Positions 6,872-15,161 of a stretch of 64,000 nucleotides of DNA are shown here, one piece after another. Numbering within the stretch: the first letter of the stretch is position 1; each line of letters opens with the position of its first letter. The stretch comes from Lysobacterales bacterium (GTDB lineage: Bacteria > Pseudomonadota > Gammaproteobacteria > Xanthomonadales > Ahniellaceae): positions 1,890,134 through 1,954,133 of the forward strand of contig JADJCM010000001.1 of NCBI GenBank assembly GCA_016703225.1. Reading direction: 5' to 3'. A program made the position numbers and the translations under genes. The notes beneath the pieces were generated by a model. The model did no database searches, was not told the origin of the DNA, and worked only from the letters and a program-made list of their open reading frames with translations.

Positions 6872-8043
6872 GCGAAGCCGCGACCATCGCAACGCGGGCC
6901 GCGGCGCGACTGGCCGAGCGCGAAACCGCCGGCCTGCGCCGGGGGCTACGCGAAGTCGAGTACGCCGATGGTGTGCGCTTGCGCGTCGCTGGACGCGAGT
7001 TGCGCTCGTTCGCGAGCAACGACTATCTCGGGCTGGCGCAACATCCCGAAGTGATCGCCGCGATGCAGGATGCGGCGGATCGCTGGGGCGTCGGCAGCAC
7101 CGCGGCGCACCTGCTCGGCGGCCATCGCGGCCCGCATGCGCAGCTCGAACGCACGGTCGCAGACTGGCTCGGTTACGAGTCGGCGCTGCTGTTTTCGACC
7201 GGCTACCTGGCCAACCTCGGCGTCATCGCCGGGCTGCAGGAGCGCGGCGACACCTGCGTCCAGGACAAGCTCAACCACGCCAGCCTGATCGACGCCGCGC
7301 GCCTCGCCGGCTGCGAACTGCGCCGCTATCCGCATGGCGATGCCGAGGCTGCCGCGCGCCAGCTGCAAGCCGCGGGCGCGGCACCGAAACTGCTCGCCAG
7401 CGATGGCGTGTTCTCGATGGACGGCGACCTGGCGCCGTTGCCGCAGCTAGCCGTCGTTGCGCGCACCCACGCTGCACTGCTGTACGTCGATGACGCGCAC
7501 GGCTTCGGCGTGCTCGGGCCGGACGGGCAGGGCAGCCCGGAGCAGCTCGGCCTCGGCGCCAACGACGTGCCCTTGCGCATGGTCACGCTCGGCAAGGCGG
7601 TCGGCTGTGGCGGCGCGCTGGTGCTCGGTTCGCGCGCGCTGATCGAGGCCTTGCTGCAGTTCGCGCGGCCGTTCGTCTACAGCACCGCGATGCCGCCGGC
7701 GGTTGCGGCGGCGGCCTCGGCGGCGATCGCGATCATCCGCCGCGAGCCGCAGCGGCGCGCACACCTGCAGGACTTGATCGCGCGCTATCGCACCGGCGTG
7801 GCGCAGATCGGCGGCGTGCTGATGGATTCCTCGACGCCGATCCAGCCGCTGCTGCTCGGCGATGCCGCGAATGCCTCAGCGCTGGCGCAGGCGTTGTGGC
7901 AACAGGGGTTGTACGTGCCGGCGATCCGCCCGCCGACCGTGCCCGCGGGCAGCGCGCGCCTGCGCGTCACGCTGTCGGCGGCGCACACCGCGCAGGACGT
8001 CGATCGTCTGCTCGACGCACTCGATCGGGCGCGCCCTGCATGA
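6868..8043 (+). CDS. bioF: 8-amino-7-oxononanoate synthase
   Basis: PLP-dependent alpha-oxoamine synthase joining pimeloyl-thioester and alanine to give KAPA. The TTG at 6868 overlaps the bioB stop (TTGA), giving 391 residues, the normal length. Family signatures: FASNDYLGLAQHP near the N-terminus, GSTAAHLLGGHRGPH, KLNHASLIDAARL, DGVFSMDGD, VDDAHGFGVLG, and the PLP lysine in TLGKAVGCGG. The C-terminal IRPPTVPAGSARLRVTLSA loop is typical. An in-frame start at 6718 lies inside bioB and is rejected. Confidence 0.95.
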   Translation: MSEAATIATRAAARLAERETAGLRRGLREVEYADGVRLRVAGRELRSFASNDYLGLAQHPEVIAAMQDAADRWGVGSTAAHLLGGHRGPHAQLERTVADWLGYESALLFSTGYLANLGVIAGLQERGDTCVQDKLNHASLIDAARLAGCELRRYPHGDAEAAARQLQAAGAAPKLLASDGVFSMDGDLAPLPQLAVVARTHAALLYVDDAHGFGVLGPDGQGSPEQLGLGANDVPLRMVTLGKAVGCGGALVLGSRALIEALLQFARPFVYSTAMPPAVAAAASAAIAIIRREPQRRAHLQDLIARYRTGVAQIGGVLMDSSTPIQPLLLGDAANASALAQALWQQGLYVPAIRPPTVPAGSARLRVTLSAAHTAQDVDRLLDALDRARPA

Positions 8044-8429
8044 GCGGCGAGACCCAGCTCACCATCCTGTTGCGCACCTTGTCGCCCGAGCGCCGGCCGG
8101 GTGAATACGTCTTCGCCACGGCACCGACGCTGCCCGCCGGTATCGATGCGGTGATGACGTTCCGGGAGCGCGAGGGCTGGACGCTGGTGTCGACGCGTGA
8201 GGCCGCCGAGGCGGCGGGCATCGACTTCGCCTTTCCCTGCGCATGGCTGACCTTGCGCGTGCATTCCTCGCTGCAGGCGGTTGGCCTGACCGCCGCGGTC
8301 GCCAACGCACTGGCGGATGCCGGCATCGCCTGCAACGCCGTGGCGGCGTACCATCACGATCACTTGTTCGTACCGCTGGACCGCGCCGACGAGGCGATCG
8401 AGATCCTGCGGCGACTGTCGCGGAGTTGA
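8040..8429 (+). CDS. ACT-domain protein inside the biotin operon
   Basis: 129 residues from an ATG overlapping the bioF stop by four bases. An N-terminal strand-rich half (TLSPERRPGEYVFATAP) is followed by an ACT-like half (AWLTLRVHSSLQAVGLTAAVANALADAGI, read in two pieces) ending in HHDHLFVPLDRADEAIEIL. This matches the layout of the small uncharacterised COG3602-type ACT proteins, which may bind small ligands such as amino acids. No biotin role is known to me, yet overlaps on one side and a three-base gap on the other place it firmly in the operon. ACT assignment fairly secure; role unknown. Confidence 0.75.
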   Translation: MSGETQLTILLRTLSPERRPGEYVFATAPTLPAGIDAVMTFREREGWTLVSTREAAEAAGIDFAFPCAWLTLRVHSSLQAVGLTAAVANALADAGIACNAVAAYHHDHLFVPLDRADEAIEILRRLSRS

Positions 8430-8432
8430 GCC

Positions 8433-9215
8433 ATGCACATCGACGTTCACGGTTCGGGCGGAGACATTCCAGTCGTGCTGATCCACGGCTGGGCCATGCA
8501 CGGCGGCGTGATGGCGCCGTTGGCCGAGGCGCTGGTGCGCATCCCGCGCGTGCGCGTGCATGTGGTTGACCTGCCCGGGCATGGCTACAGCCGCGCCGGC
8601 GAGGAGGGATTCGACGTTGCCGATTGCGTCGAGCGCCTGTCGAAGCTGGTGCCTCCGCAATCGATCTGGATCGGCTGGTCGCTTGGCGGGCTGGTCGCGC
8701 TGCGTGCCTCGCTGACCTTGTCGGCGCAAGTCGCCGGGCTTGGCATGATCTGCGCCTCGCCCTGCTTCGTGCAGCACGGTGCCTGGGAGCACGGTGTGCC
8801 GCTGTCGGTGCTGCAGCAGTTCGGCAGCGACCTCGCCAGCGACTACCGTGGCACCATCGATCGCTTCCTGGCGCTGGAGGCGCAGGGCGACGACAACGCC
8901 CTGGCCTGCTTGCGTGAGCTGCGTATGCATGTGTTCGACCGCGGCGAGCCGAGCGCGGCGGTGCTGGAGATGGGTCTGTACGCGCTCGAGCACAGCGATT
9001 ACAGCGAGCAACTTTCGCAACTCACCTGTCCGAGTGTGTGGGTGCCCGGCGGTCGCGACCGACTGGTGCCATGGCGGGCGATGGAGTGGGCCGCCGAACG
9101 TGCCCGCGGGCGCTACCACCTGATCGAGGGTGCGGCGCATGCGCCGTTCATCACCCACCTGGCTGAACTCACCGTGCAGATGAAGATCCTGGTGCGCGAG
9201 GTTCACGGCGAATGA
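8433..9215 (+). CDS. bioH: Pimeloyl-ACP methyl ester esterase
   Basis: Alpha/beta hydrolase that removes the methyl group from pimeloyl-ACP methyl ester, closing the BioC-BioH route to pimelate. 260 residues with the oxyanion region LIHGWAMHGGV, the nucleophile elbow GWSLGG (Ser about 83), the acid in PGGRDRLVPW and the histidine in GAAHAPF, matching the Ser-Asp-His order of E. coli BioH. Three bases follow the ACT gene, and the end overlaps bioC (ATGA). The cytoplasmic location fits the absence of a signal peptide. Confidence 0.93.
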   Translation: MHIDVHGSGGDIPVVLIHGWAMHGGVMAPLAEALVRIPRVRVHVVDLPGHGYSRAGEEGFDVADCVERLSKLVPPQSIWIGWSLGGLVALRASLTLSAQVAGLGMICASPCFVQHGAWEHGVPLSVLQQFGSDLASDYRGTIDRFLALEAQGDDNALACLRELRMHVFDRGEPSAAVLEMGLYALEHSDYSEQLSQLTCPSVWVPGGRDRLVPWRAMEWAAERARGRYHLIEGAAHAPFITHLAELTVQMKILVREVHGE

Positions 9216-10093
9216 GTCTGGATGTCGGGCGCGTACGCCGCGCGTTCGCGCGTGCGGCCGGTGCCTACGACGCGCTCGCGCAGCTGCAGCACCAGGTCGA
9301 GGCGCAACTGCTGGAGCGACTGGATCTGGTCAAGGACGCACCCGCGCGCATCCTTGATGTCGGCGCCGGGCCGGGGCGCGCCAGCGCCGCGATGCGCAAA
9401 CGTTTTCCGCAGGTGGAAGTGATCGCGCTCGATCTCGCCTTGCCGATGCTGCGCGAAGCGAAGTCGCGCGCCGGCTGGTGGAAACCGTTCCGGCGCGTCT
9501 GCGGCGACGCGCGCGCCTTGCCGATCGCCGACCAGAGCATCGACCTGCTGTTCTCGAACCTGTGCCTGCAGTGGTGCGAGGACCTGGAGCTGGTGTTCGA
9601 CGAGTTCCGTCGCGTGCTGCGCCCGGGTGGCTGGCTGCTGTTCACCACCTTCGGCCCGGACACGCTGACCGAATTGCGCCAGAGCTGGGCTGCGGTCGAC
9701 GGCGGGCCGCACGTCCATGTGTTTCTGGACCTGCACGATGTCGGCGATCGCCTGATCGGTGCCGGCTTTCGCGATCCGATGCTGGATGTCGAGCACTACC
9801 AGTTGCGTTACTCCGAGCCGAAGCTGCTGATGCGCGAACTGAAGGGCATCGGCGCCGGCAACGCCGACGCCGCGCGCGCGCGCGGCCTGACCGGCAAGCG
9901 CAAGCTCGCGGCCATGCTCGCCGCCTACGAGCACTTCCGCGGCGACGACGGCCGCTACCCGGCCAGCTACGAAGTCGTGTTCGCGCAAGCGATCGCCCCC
10001 GACGCCTCGCAGCCGCGCCGCCGTGGTGGTACCGACATCGCCAGCGTCTCCCTCGACAGCCTGCGCGCGCAATTGCAGTCGCGCAGGCGTTGA
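9212..10093 (+). CDS. bioC: Malonyl-ACP O-methyltransferase
   Basis: SAM-dependent methyltransferase that starts pimelate synthesis by masking malonyl-ACP. 293 residues; the N-terminal VRRAFARAAGAYDALAQLQ is typical of BioC, the SAM loop is ILDVGAGPGRAS, then DLLFSNLCLQWCEDL, FRRVLRPGGWLLFTTFGPDTL and FLDLHDVGDRLIGAGF. The ATG overlaps the bioH stop. Last gene of bioB-bioF-ACT-bioH-bioC; bioA and bioD are not in the window. The C-terminal ~30 residues are Arg/Ser-rich and poorly conserved. Confidence 0.93.
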   Translation: MSLDVGRVRRAFARAAGAYDALAQLQHQVEAQLLERLDLVKDAPARILDVGAGPGRASAAMRKRFPQVEVIALDLALPMLREAKSRAGWWKPFRRVCGDARALPIADQSIDLLFSNLCLQWCEDLELVFDEFRRVLRPGGWLLFTTFGPDTLTELRQSWAAVDGGPHVHVFLDLHDVGDRLIGAGFRDPMLDVEHYQLRYSEPKLLMRELKGIGAGNADAARARGLTGKRKLAAMLAAYEHFRGDDGRYPASYEVVFAQAIAPDASQPRRRGGTDIASVSLDSLRAQLQSRRR

Positions 10094-10150
10094 CGGGCGC
10101 GGCTTGAAGGCCTCCCGCTAAACTGTGCCCAGGATGCCCGGAGCGAGTGC

Positions 10151-11410
10151 ATGGCGACGATGATGGAGTGGATCGGCAGCGGCCTGTTCGCGCTGGCGGT
10201 GCTGCACACGTTCTCGACCAAGTTCTTCGATCACCTGTCGCACATGCGGCCGCAGCATGCCGGCGTGTTCCACCTGCTTGGCGAGGTCGAGGTGGTGTTC
10301 GGGCTGTGGGCGATGGTGTTGTTTGGCGTGTTCGTGGCCCTACAGGGCAAGCCGGCAGCGCTGCAGTATGTCGAAGGGCTGAACTTCACCGAGCCGCTGT
10401 TCGTGTTCGCGATCATGGTCGTGGCCGCGAGTCGTGCCGTACTGCAGGTGTCGCGGACGCTGGTGTCGATGGTGGCGCGGGTGCTGCCGATGCCGCGCGC
10501 GACCGCGTACTTCAGCGTCACCCTGAGCCTGGTGCCACTGCTCGGTTCGCTGATCACCGAGCCGGCGGCGATGACGCTGGCGGCACTGATCCTGCGCGAT
10601 GGTTATTACTCGCAGGCGATCAGTTCGCGCTTGAAGTACGCCGCGCTCGGGGTGCTGTTCGTGAACATCTCGATCGGCGGCGTGCTGACGCCCTACGCCG
10701 CGCCGCCGGTGCTCATGGTGGCGGGCACCTGGGGTTGGGACGTCGGCTTCATGCTCAGCCATTTCGGCTGGCGGGCGGTGATCGCGGTGCTGTTCAACGC
10801 GTTGCTGCTGACCTGGCTGTTCCGGCGCGAACTCGGCGTGCTGGCGGTGCGCGAGGAGTCGCCGGCGCGCGCGCGCGTGCCGGGCATCATCGGTTTCTGG
10901 CATCTGGCCTTGCTCGCCGGCGTAGTCGTGTTCGCGCACGAGCCGCCGGTGTTCATGGGCATGCTGCTGCTGTTCCTGGCGCTGGTCGAGGCCTATCCGC
11001 AGCATCAGGACAAGCTGCTGCTGCGCGAGGCTTTGCTGGTCGCGTTCTTCCTCGCCGGGCTGGTGGTGCTCGGTGGCCTGCAGCGCTGGTGGCTGGCGCC
11101 GCTGCTCACGCAGATGAGTCCTGATCAGGTGTACTTCGGTGCGACCGCGCTGACCGCGATCACCGACAATGCCGCGCTGACTTATCTCGGTTCGCTGGTC
11201 GAGGGCCTCAGCGACGAGTTCAAGTACGCGCTGGTCGCGGGTGCGGTGACCGGCGGTGGCCTGACCGTGATCGCGAACGCACCGAACCCGGCCGGCTTCT
11301 CGATCCTGCGCACCTGTTTCGACGAGGAGTCGATCAGCCCGATCGGGCTGCTGCGCGCGGCGTTGTTGCCGACGGCGGTGGCGATCGTGTGTTTCTGGTT
11401 CCTGCCTTGA
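10151..11410 (+). CDS. Putative Na+/H+ antiporter, integral membrane protein
   Basis: 419 residues with about eleven hydrophobic segments over the whole length. The pattern (HTFSTKFFDHLSHMRP at the N-terminus, FHLLGEVEVVFGLWA, SLITEPAAMTLAALIL, GGVLTPYAAPPVLMVA, TAITDNAALTYLGSL, VIANAPNPAGF) is that of the putative antiporter family Pfam calls Na_H_antiport_3, related to the CitM/ArsB-type transporters. ITEPA and ITDNA repeats are probably the ion-binding half-helices. It stands alone after bioC with a 57-base gap and is followed by REP-like sequence. Ion specificity is not shown by the sequence. Confidence 0.8.
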   Translation: MATMMEWIGSGLFALAVLHTFSTKFFDHLSHMRPQHAGVFHLLGEVEVVFGLWAMVLFGVFVALQGKPAALQYVEGLNFTEPLFVFAIMVVAASRAVLQVSRTLVSMVARVLPMPRATAYFSVTLSLVPLLGSLITEPAAMTLAALILRDGYYSQAISSRLKYAALGVLFVNISIGGVLTPYAAPPVLMVAGTWGWDVGFMLSHFGWRAVIAVLFNALLLTWLFRRELGVLAVREESPARARVPGIIGFWHLALLAGVVVFAHEPPVFMGMLLLFLALVEAYPQHQDKLLLREALLVAFFLAGLVVLGGLQRWWLAPLLTQMSPDQVYFGATALTAITDNAALTYLGSLVEGLSDEFKYALVAGAVTGGGLTVIANAPNPAGFSILRTCFDEESISPIGLLRAALLPTAVAIVCFWFLP

Positions 11411-11415
11411 GGAAA

Positions 11416-11546
11416 CCCGCTCTTGTGGGTGCGGCTCTTGTGGGTGCGCATTGGCCAAGAGCGTGCGATTGAAATCACACCTACGGAAAGGCAGCGGCGC
11501 ACCCCCGTGAAGGAGCCCGCTCTTGTGGGTGCGAATTCATTCGCAC
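11416..11546 (+). repeat. REP/REPIN-like palindromic repeats
   Basis: The unit CCCGCTCTTGTGGGTGCG occurs at 11416-11433 and again at 11516-11533, with a third GTGGGTGCG at 11440. GTGCGAA-TTCA-TTCGCAC (11529-11546) is a perfect seven-base stem. The stretch 11440-11484 runs from GTGGGT to ACCTAC, head to head, as REPINs do. These sit between convergent genes. REP elements are mobilised by RAYT transposases, none of which is in the window. Confidence 0.65.
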
Positions 11547-11558
11547 GCTCTTGACGTG

Positions 11559-12623
11559 CTACTGCAGGTCCCAGGCGACGCGTTGTTGGGCGCGCAGGAC
11601 GTCGGCGCCGCTGAAGCTGTCGGGCGCGCGATCGCCGAACTCTGCGCGCAGGCGCAGCGACATTTCGCGCACCTTGTCGGCGTTCGCGGCCTTTCCGGCG
11701 GCGTATACGCGTTCTCCGAGCGGCGAGCAGAAGCGGTGCAGCTCGAAGAAGTAGCGCTCCTGGCCGCCGGTAACGAAGCCGAGCATCGGCACGCCCGAAG
11801 CGACCGAGTCGAGCGAACGGCCGGCGCGCATCTCGCGCTCGCCGGCGAGGCGTGCCGAGCTGTCGCACAGTTCGACGAAGCTCTCGCCGACGTTGGCGGT
11901 GTCGAGGTCGGAGGCGAGCAGTGCCAGTTCCAGCGCGCGCTCAACCTCGGGGTCGTCGCGCCAGCCCGGGTTGCTGCGCTCCATCTCGTGCGCCAGCAGC
12001 GGCGCCAGCGGGCCGCCAGCGTGGATCACCTCGGCGGTGTTGTAGGCGCGGCGGTCGATCGGCTGCGGGCGCGCGTCGAAGGTGCTGCCGGCGATCATCA
12101 CTTCCAGCGCCAGGTACAGGGCGCGGTCGTGGCGGCGGTCGAAGCCGCAGCGGTCGAGGATGCGCTGGGTCTCGGCGATGCTGGCGGCCTCGTTGCTGCC
12201 GATCGGATGGCCGGTATCGATGACCTCGCGCTGGCGCAGGTCGTGGCAACTCGCGAACAGGCTGAGCGCAATCCAGTCCATGCCGGCCAGCGTGTGCGGC
12301 CCGGCCTCGCGCATGACGCGGCCGATGCGGCGGTCGAGGATCTCGAGCGCGTGCATCTCGTTGTGATAGTCGTGGTAATCGCTGCCGAAGCGACCATGGC
12401 GCACGGCGAAGCGCACCAGGCTCAGTGCCAGCGCGCGCTCGGCGCGGTCCCAGGCCTGGGCGATGGCGGCGCCGAAGTTCTCCGCAAGCACGGCGCGGCG
12501 CTGTGCGAACAGGGCGATGACGTCGGGACGGCGTTCGCCGATCAGGCGCAGGGCCTCGTCGGGATCCTGCAGGCGGATCTCGATGGCGTCGGCGGGAAAT
12601 CTGTCCAGCAAACCTTCGATCAC
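11559..12623 (-). CDS. HD/phosphodiesterase-like metal hydrolase, function unknown
   Basis: 354 residues from a GTG. A histidine cluster DYHDYHNEMHALEIL (His about 84, 87 and 91), then SLFASCHDLRQ (His 127, Asp 128) and PIGSNEAASIAETQRIL resemble the metal-binding motifs of HD-type and cyclic-nucleotide phosphodiesterase folds (HN..H, HD, NN-like). A later Asp in LALLASDLDTANVGE may be the last ligand. The helical character supports an HD fold. No transmembrane or sensor domain. It lies convergent to the antiporter and upstream of nothing in its own direction except REP sequence. The substrate cannot be assigned. Confidence 0.6.
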   Translation of the reverse strand: MIEGLLDRFPADAIEIRLQDPDEALRLIGERRPDVIALFAQRRAVLAENFGAAIAQAWDRAERALALSLVRFAVRHGRFGSDYHDYHNEMHALEILDRRIGRVMREAGPHTLAGMDWIALSLFASCHDLRQREVIDTGHPIGSNEAASIAETQRILDRCGFDRRHDRALYLALEVMIAGSTFDARPQPIDRRAYNTAEVIHAGGPLAPLLAHEMERSNPGWRDDPEVERALELALLASDLDTANVGESFVELCDSSARLAGEREMRAGRSLDSVASGVPMLGFVTGGQERYFFELHRFCSPLGERVYAAGKAANADKVREMSLRLRAEFGDRAPDSFSGADVLRAQQRVAWDLQ

Positions 12624-12698
12624 GGCCTCGGGCGCGCGCCCCTCCCAACCTGTCCGGTGAGTATAGGCGCCGCTGTGCGCGCCGCGGTAGGGGCGCGG

Positions 12699-13373
12699 CT
12701 AGAGGTGGCCGCGCGCTGCCAGCGACAAGGGTCGGCCGTCACCGACGATGAAGTGGTCGAGCAGGCGCACCTCGACCAGCGCGAGCGCCTCCTGCAGGCG
12801 TCGGGTTACCACGAGGTCGGCGGCGCTGGGCTCGGCGATGCCGCTCGGGTGGTTGTGCGCGACGATGACGGCGGCGGCGCGATGGTGGATGGCGCGCCGC
12901 ACCACCTCGCGCGGATGCACGCTGGCGCCGTCGAGTGAGCCATGGAACATCTCCTCGAAGGCAACGATGCGGTGGCGGGCGTCGAGGAACGCGACCGCGA
13001 ACACTTCCTGCGGTCGGTCGCGCAGGCTGAGCGCGATGTAGTCGGCGGCCTGGCCGGGGTCGCGCACCGCGTCCGGCCGCGCCAGCGTGGTACCGAGGAA
13101 GCGTTGGGCCAGCGCCAGCACCGCGCGCAATTCTGCGCGCTTGGCCGGGCCGATGCCGTGGACGCCGGCGAGCGCGCGGCCCTCGTGGGCAAACAGCCCG
13201 GCGACGCCACCGCACTCGCGCAGCACGCGTGCCGCAAACGCCAGCACATCCTCGCCGGGCAGGCCAGTGCGCAGGAACAAGGCCAGCAGCTCGGCATCGG
13301 CCAGCGCTTCGGGGCCATGCCGCAACAGGCGCTCGCGCGGGCGGTCTTCGGGGTTGAGTTCGGCGAGGCGCAT
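12699..13373 (-). CDS. radC: RadC family JAB/MPN-domain protein
   Basis: 224 residues, full length. The N-terminus has a helix-hairpin-helix-like region (PRERLLRHGPEALADAELLALFL and GIGPAKRAELRAVLALA) and the C-terminus the JAB1/MPN metalloprotease-type domain with EMFHGSLDGASVHPREVV and the HNHPSG metal-binding motif followed by SAADLVVTRRL and DHFIVGDG. Despite the name, a DNA-repair role is not established; homologues are linked to transformation and mobile elements. Divergent from coaBC with 108 bases between, as in related genomes. Confidence 0.93.
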   Translation of the reverse strand: MRLAELNPEDRPRERLLRHGPEALADAELLALFLRTGLPGEDVLAFAARVLRECGGVAGLFAHEGRALAGVHGIGPAKRAELRAVLALAQRFLGTTLARPDAVRDPGQAADYIALSLRDRPQEVFAVAFLDARHRIVAFEEMFHGSLDGASVHPREVVRRAIHHRAAAVIVAHNHPSGIAEPSAADLVVTRRLQEALALVEVRLLDHFIVGDGRPLSLAARGHL

Positions 13374-13481
13374 GCGGGTTTCCGGGCGGGTGCCCCAGTT
13401 TCCCCGCTGACGGTCACGCCGGCATCGGCCACGGGCGCCGATTCGGCTAGGATAAGTCGCAATTCGACCTCGGATTTTCCT

Positions 13482-14687
13482 GTGGCTGCATCATTGCAAG
13501 GATTGCGCTGCCTGCTCGGCGTCAGCGGCGGCATCGCTGCGTACAAGTCTGCCGACCTGGTGCGTCGGCTGCGCGACGCCGGCGCCGAGGTCCAGGTGGT
13601 GCTGACCGAGAACGCCGCGCGCTTCGTTACCGCACAGACCTTTCAGGCGTTGTCCGGGCGGCCGGTGCGCAGCTCGCTCTGGGACGAGGCCGCCGAAGCA
13701 GCGATGGGCCACATTGAACTGGCGCGCTGGGCCGACGCGATCCTGGTCGCGCCGGCGTCGGCCGACCTGATCGCACGTCTCGCGCATGGCCGCGCCGACG
13801 ATCTGCTCAGCACGCTGTGCCTGGCCAGCGAGGCGCCGTTGCTGCTGGCGCCGGCGATGAACCGGGTGATGTGGGCGCAAGCTGCGACCCAGGCCAATGT
13901 GGCGCTGCTCCTGGCGCGCAGCGTGCAGTTGCTCGGGCCCGCCAGTGGCGAGCAGGCCTGCGGCGAACACGGTGCCGGGCGCATGCTCGAGCCGCCGGAG
14001 CTGGTCGAAGCGCTGGCGCAGCTGCGTGCACGCTCGCAATCGCTAGCCGGGAGGCATGTGCTGGTCAATGCCGGGCCGACCTTCGAGGACATCGACCCGG
14101 TGCGCTTCATCGGCAACCGTTCCTCCGGGCGCATGGGTTTCGCGATCGCCGCAGCGGCGGCGGCAGCCGGCGCCCGCGTCACCCTGGTCGCCGGTCCGGT
14201 CGAACTGGCGACACCGCGCGGCGTGGCCCGCGTTGACGTGCGCAGCGCTCGCGAGATGCAGGCGGCGGTGTTCGCCGCGCTGACGGCAGACGTGTTCATC
14301 GCCACCGCAGCGGTGGCCGACTATCGCATTGCGGCGCCCTGCGCGAGCAAGATCAAGCGCAGCAGCACGGCGCTGACGCTGGAGCTGGTGCCGAACCCGG
14401 ACATCGTCGCCAGCGTCGCTGCGCATGCGCAGCGGCCGCGACTGGTGGTCGCTTTCGCAGCCGAGACCGAAAACGTGATCGAGAATGCACGCGGCAAGCT
14501 CTCGCGTAAGCGCGTCGATCTGGTCTGCGCCAACCGCGTCGGCGCCGACTGCGGCTTCGAGCGCGCCGACAACGCCCTCGATGTGGTCGCCGCCGACGGC
14601 GAGTGGCACTGGCCGCAGGCGCCCAAGACCGAGCTGGCGCGGCGCCTGGTGGCGCTGGTGGCCGAGCGGCTGGGTGCGGTGCGATGA
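13482..14687 (+). CDS. coaBC: Bifunctional phosphopantothenoylcysteine decarboxylase/synthetase
   Basis: Two sequential steps of coenzyme A synthesis. 401 residues from the GTG at 13482; the frame is open far upstream (to 12942), but that part is antisense radC. The N-terminal CoaC flavoprotein shows GVSGGIAAYKSADLVRRL, PASADLIARLAHG, PAMNRVMW and the active-site loop ACGEHGAGRM. The C-terminal CoaB shows VNAGPTFEDIDPVRFIGN, SSGRMGFAIA, AAVADYR and the catalytic lysine in KIKRS. The sequence TAGGATAAG at 13448-13456 may be an extended -10. Four-base overlap with dut. Confidence 0.95.
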   Translation: MAASLQGLRCLLGVSGGIAAYKSADLVRRLRDAGAEVQVVLTENAARFVTAQTFQALSGRPVRSSLWDEAAEAAMGHIELARWADAILVAPASADLIARLAHGRADDLLSTLCLASEAPLLLAPAMNRVMWAQAATQANVALLLARSVQLLGPASGEQACGEHGAGRMLEPPELVEALAQLRARSQSLAGRHVLVNAGPTFEDIDPVRFIGNRSSGRMGFAIAAAAAAAGARVTLVAGPVELATPRGVARVDVRSAREMQAAVFAALTADVFIATAAVADYRIAAPCASKIKRSSTALTLELVPNPDIVASVAAHAQRPRLVVAFAAETENVIENARGKLSRKRVDLVCANRVGADCGFERADNALDVVAADGEWHWPQAPKTELARRLVALVAERLGAVR

Positions 14688-15142
14688 AGCACCGGCTGCA
14701 GGTGCGCATCCTGGATCCGCGCATCGGCGCGGAGTTCCCGCTGCCCGAGTATGCGACCGCGGCCTCGGCCGGCATGGACCTGCGCGCAATGATCGAGGCG
14801 CCGCTGCAGCTCGCCCCGGGGGCGACGGTGCTGGTGTCGAGCGGCATCGCCATCCACATCGCCGATCCCGGCCTTGCGGCGGTGGTGCTGCCGCGCTCCG
14901 GGCTCGGCCACAAACATGGCATCGTGCTCGGCAACCTGGTCGGGCTGATCGATGCCGACTACCAGGGGCCGCTGATGCTCTCGGTTTGGAATCGTGCGCA
15001 CGACGCCTTTACCATCCAGCCCGGCGACCGTCTGGCGCAGCTGGTGTTGGTGCCGATCGTGCATGCCGAATTGGAACTCGTGAACGAATTCGCCGCGAGC
15101 GATCGCGGCACCGGTGGCTTCGGCCATAGCGGGCGGCAGTGA
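14684..15142 (+). CDS. dut: dUTP diphosphatase
   Basis: Hydrolyses dUTP to dUMP, keeping uracil out of DNA and supplying dTMP synthesis. 152 residues from an ATG overlapping the coaBC stop. All five trimeric dUTPase motifs are present in order: ASAGMDLRA, LPRSGLGHKHGI, GLIDADYQGPL, PGDRLAQLVLVP and the C-terminal arm DRGTGGFGHSG. The arrangement coaBC-dut is common in proteobacteria. Longer in-frame starts lie inside coaBC. Confidence 0.96.
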   Translation: MKHRLQVRILDPRIGAEFPLPEYATAASAGMDLRAMIEAPLQLAPGATVLVSSGIAIHIADPGLAAVVLPRSGLGHKHGIVLGNLVGLIDADYQGPLMLSVWNRAHDAFTIQPGDRLAQLVLVPIVHAELELVNEFAASDRGTGGFGHSGRQ

Positions 15143-15161
15143 AGGACGGAGCGCGCAACGC

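Noticed and set aside
12942..13481. Long N-terminal extension of CoaBC
   Set aside because: This part is antisense radC; the CoaC domain begins right after the GTG at 13482.
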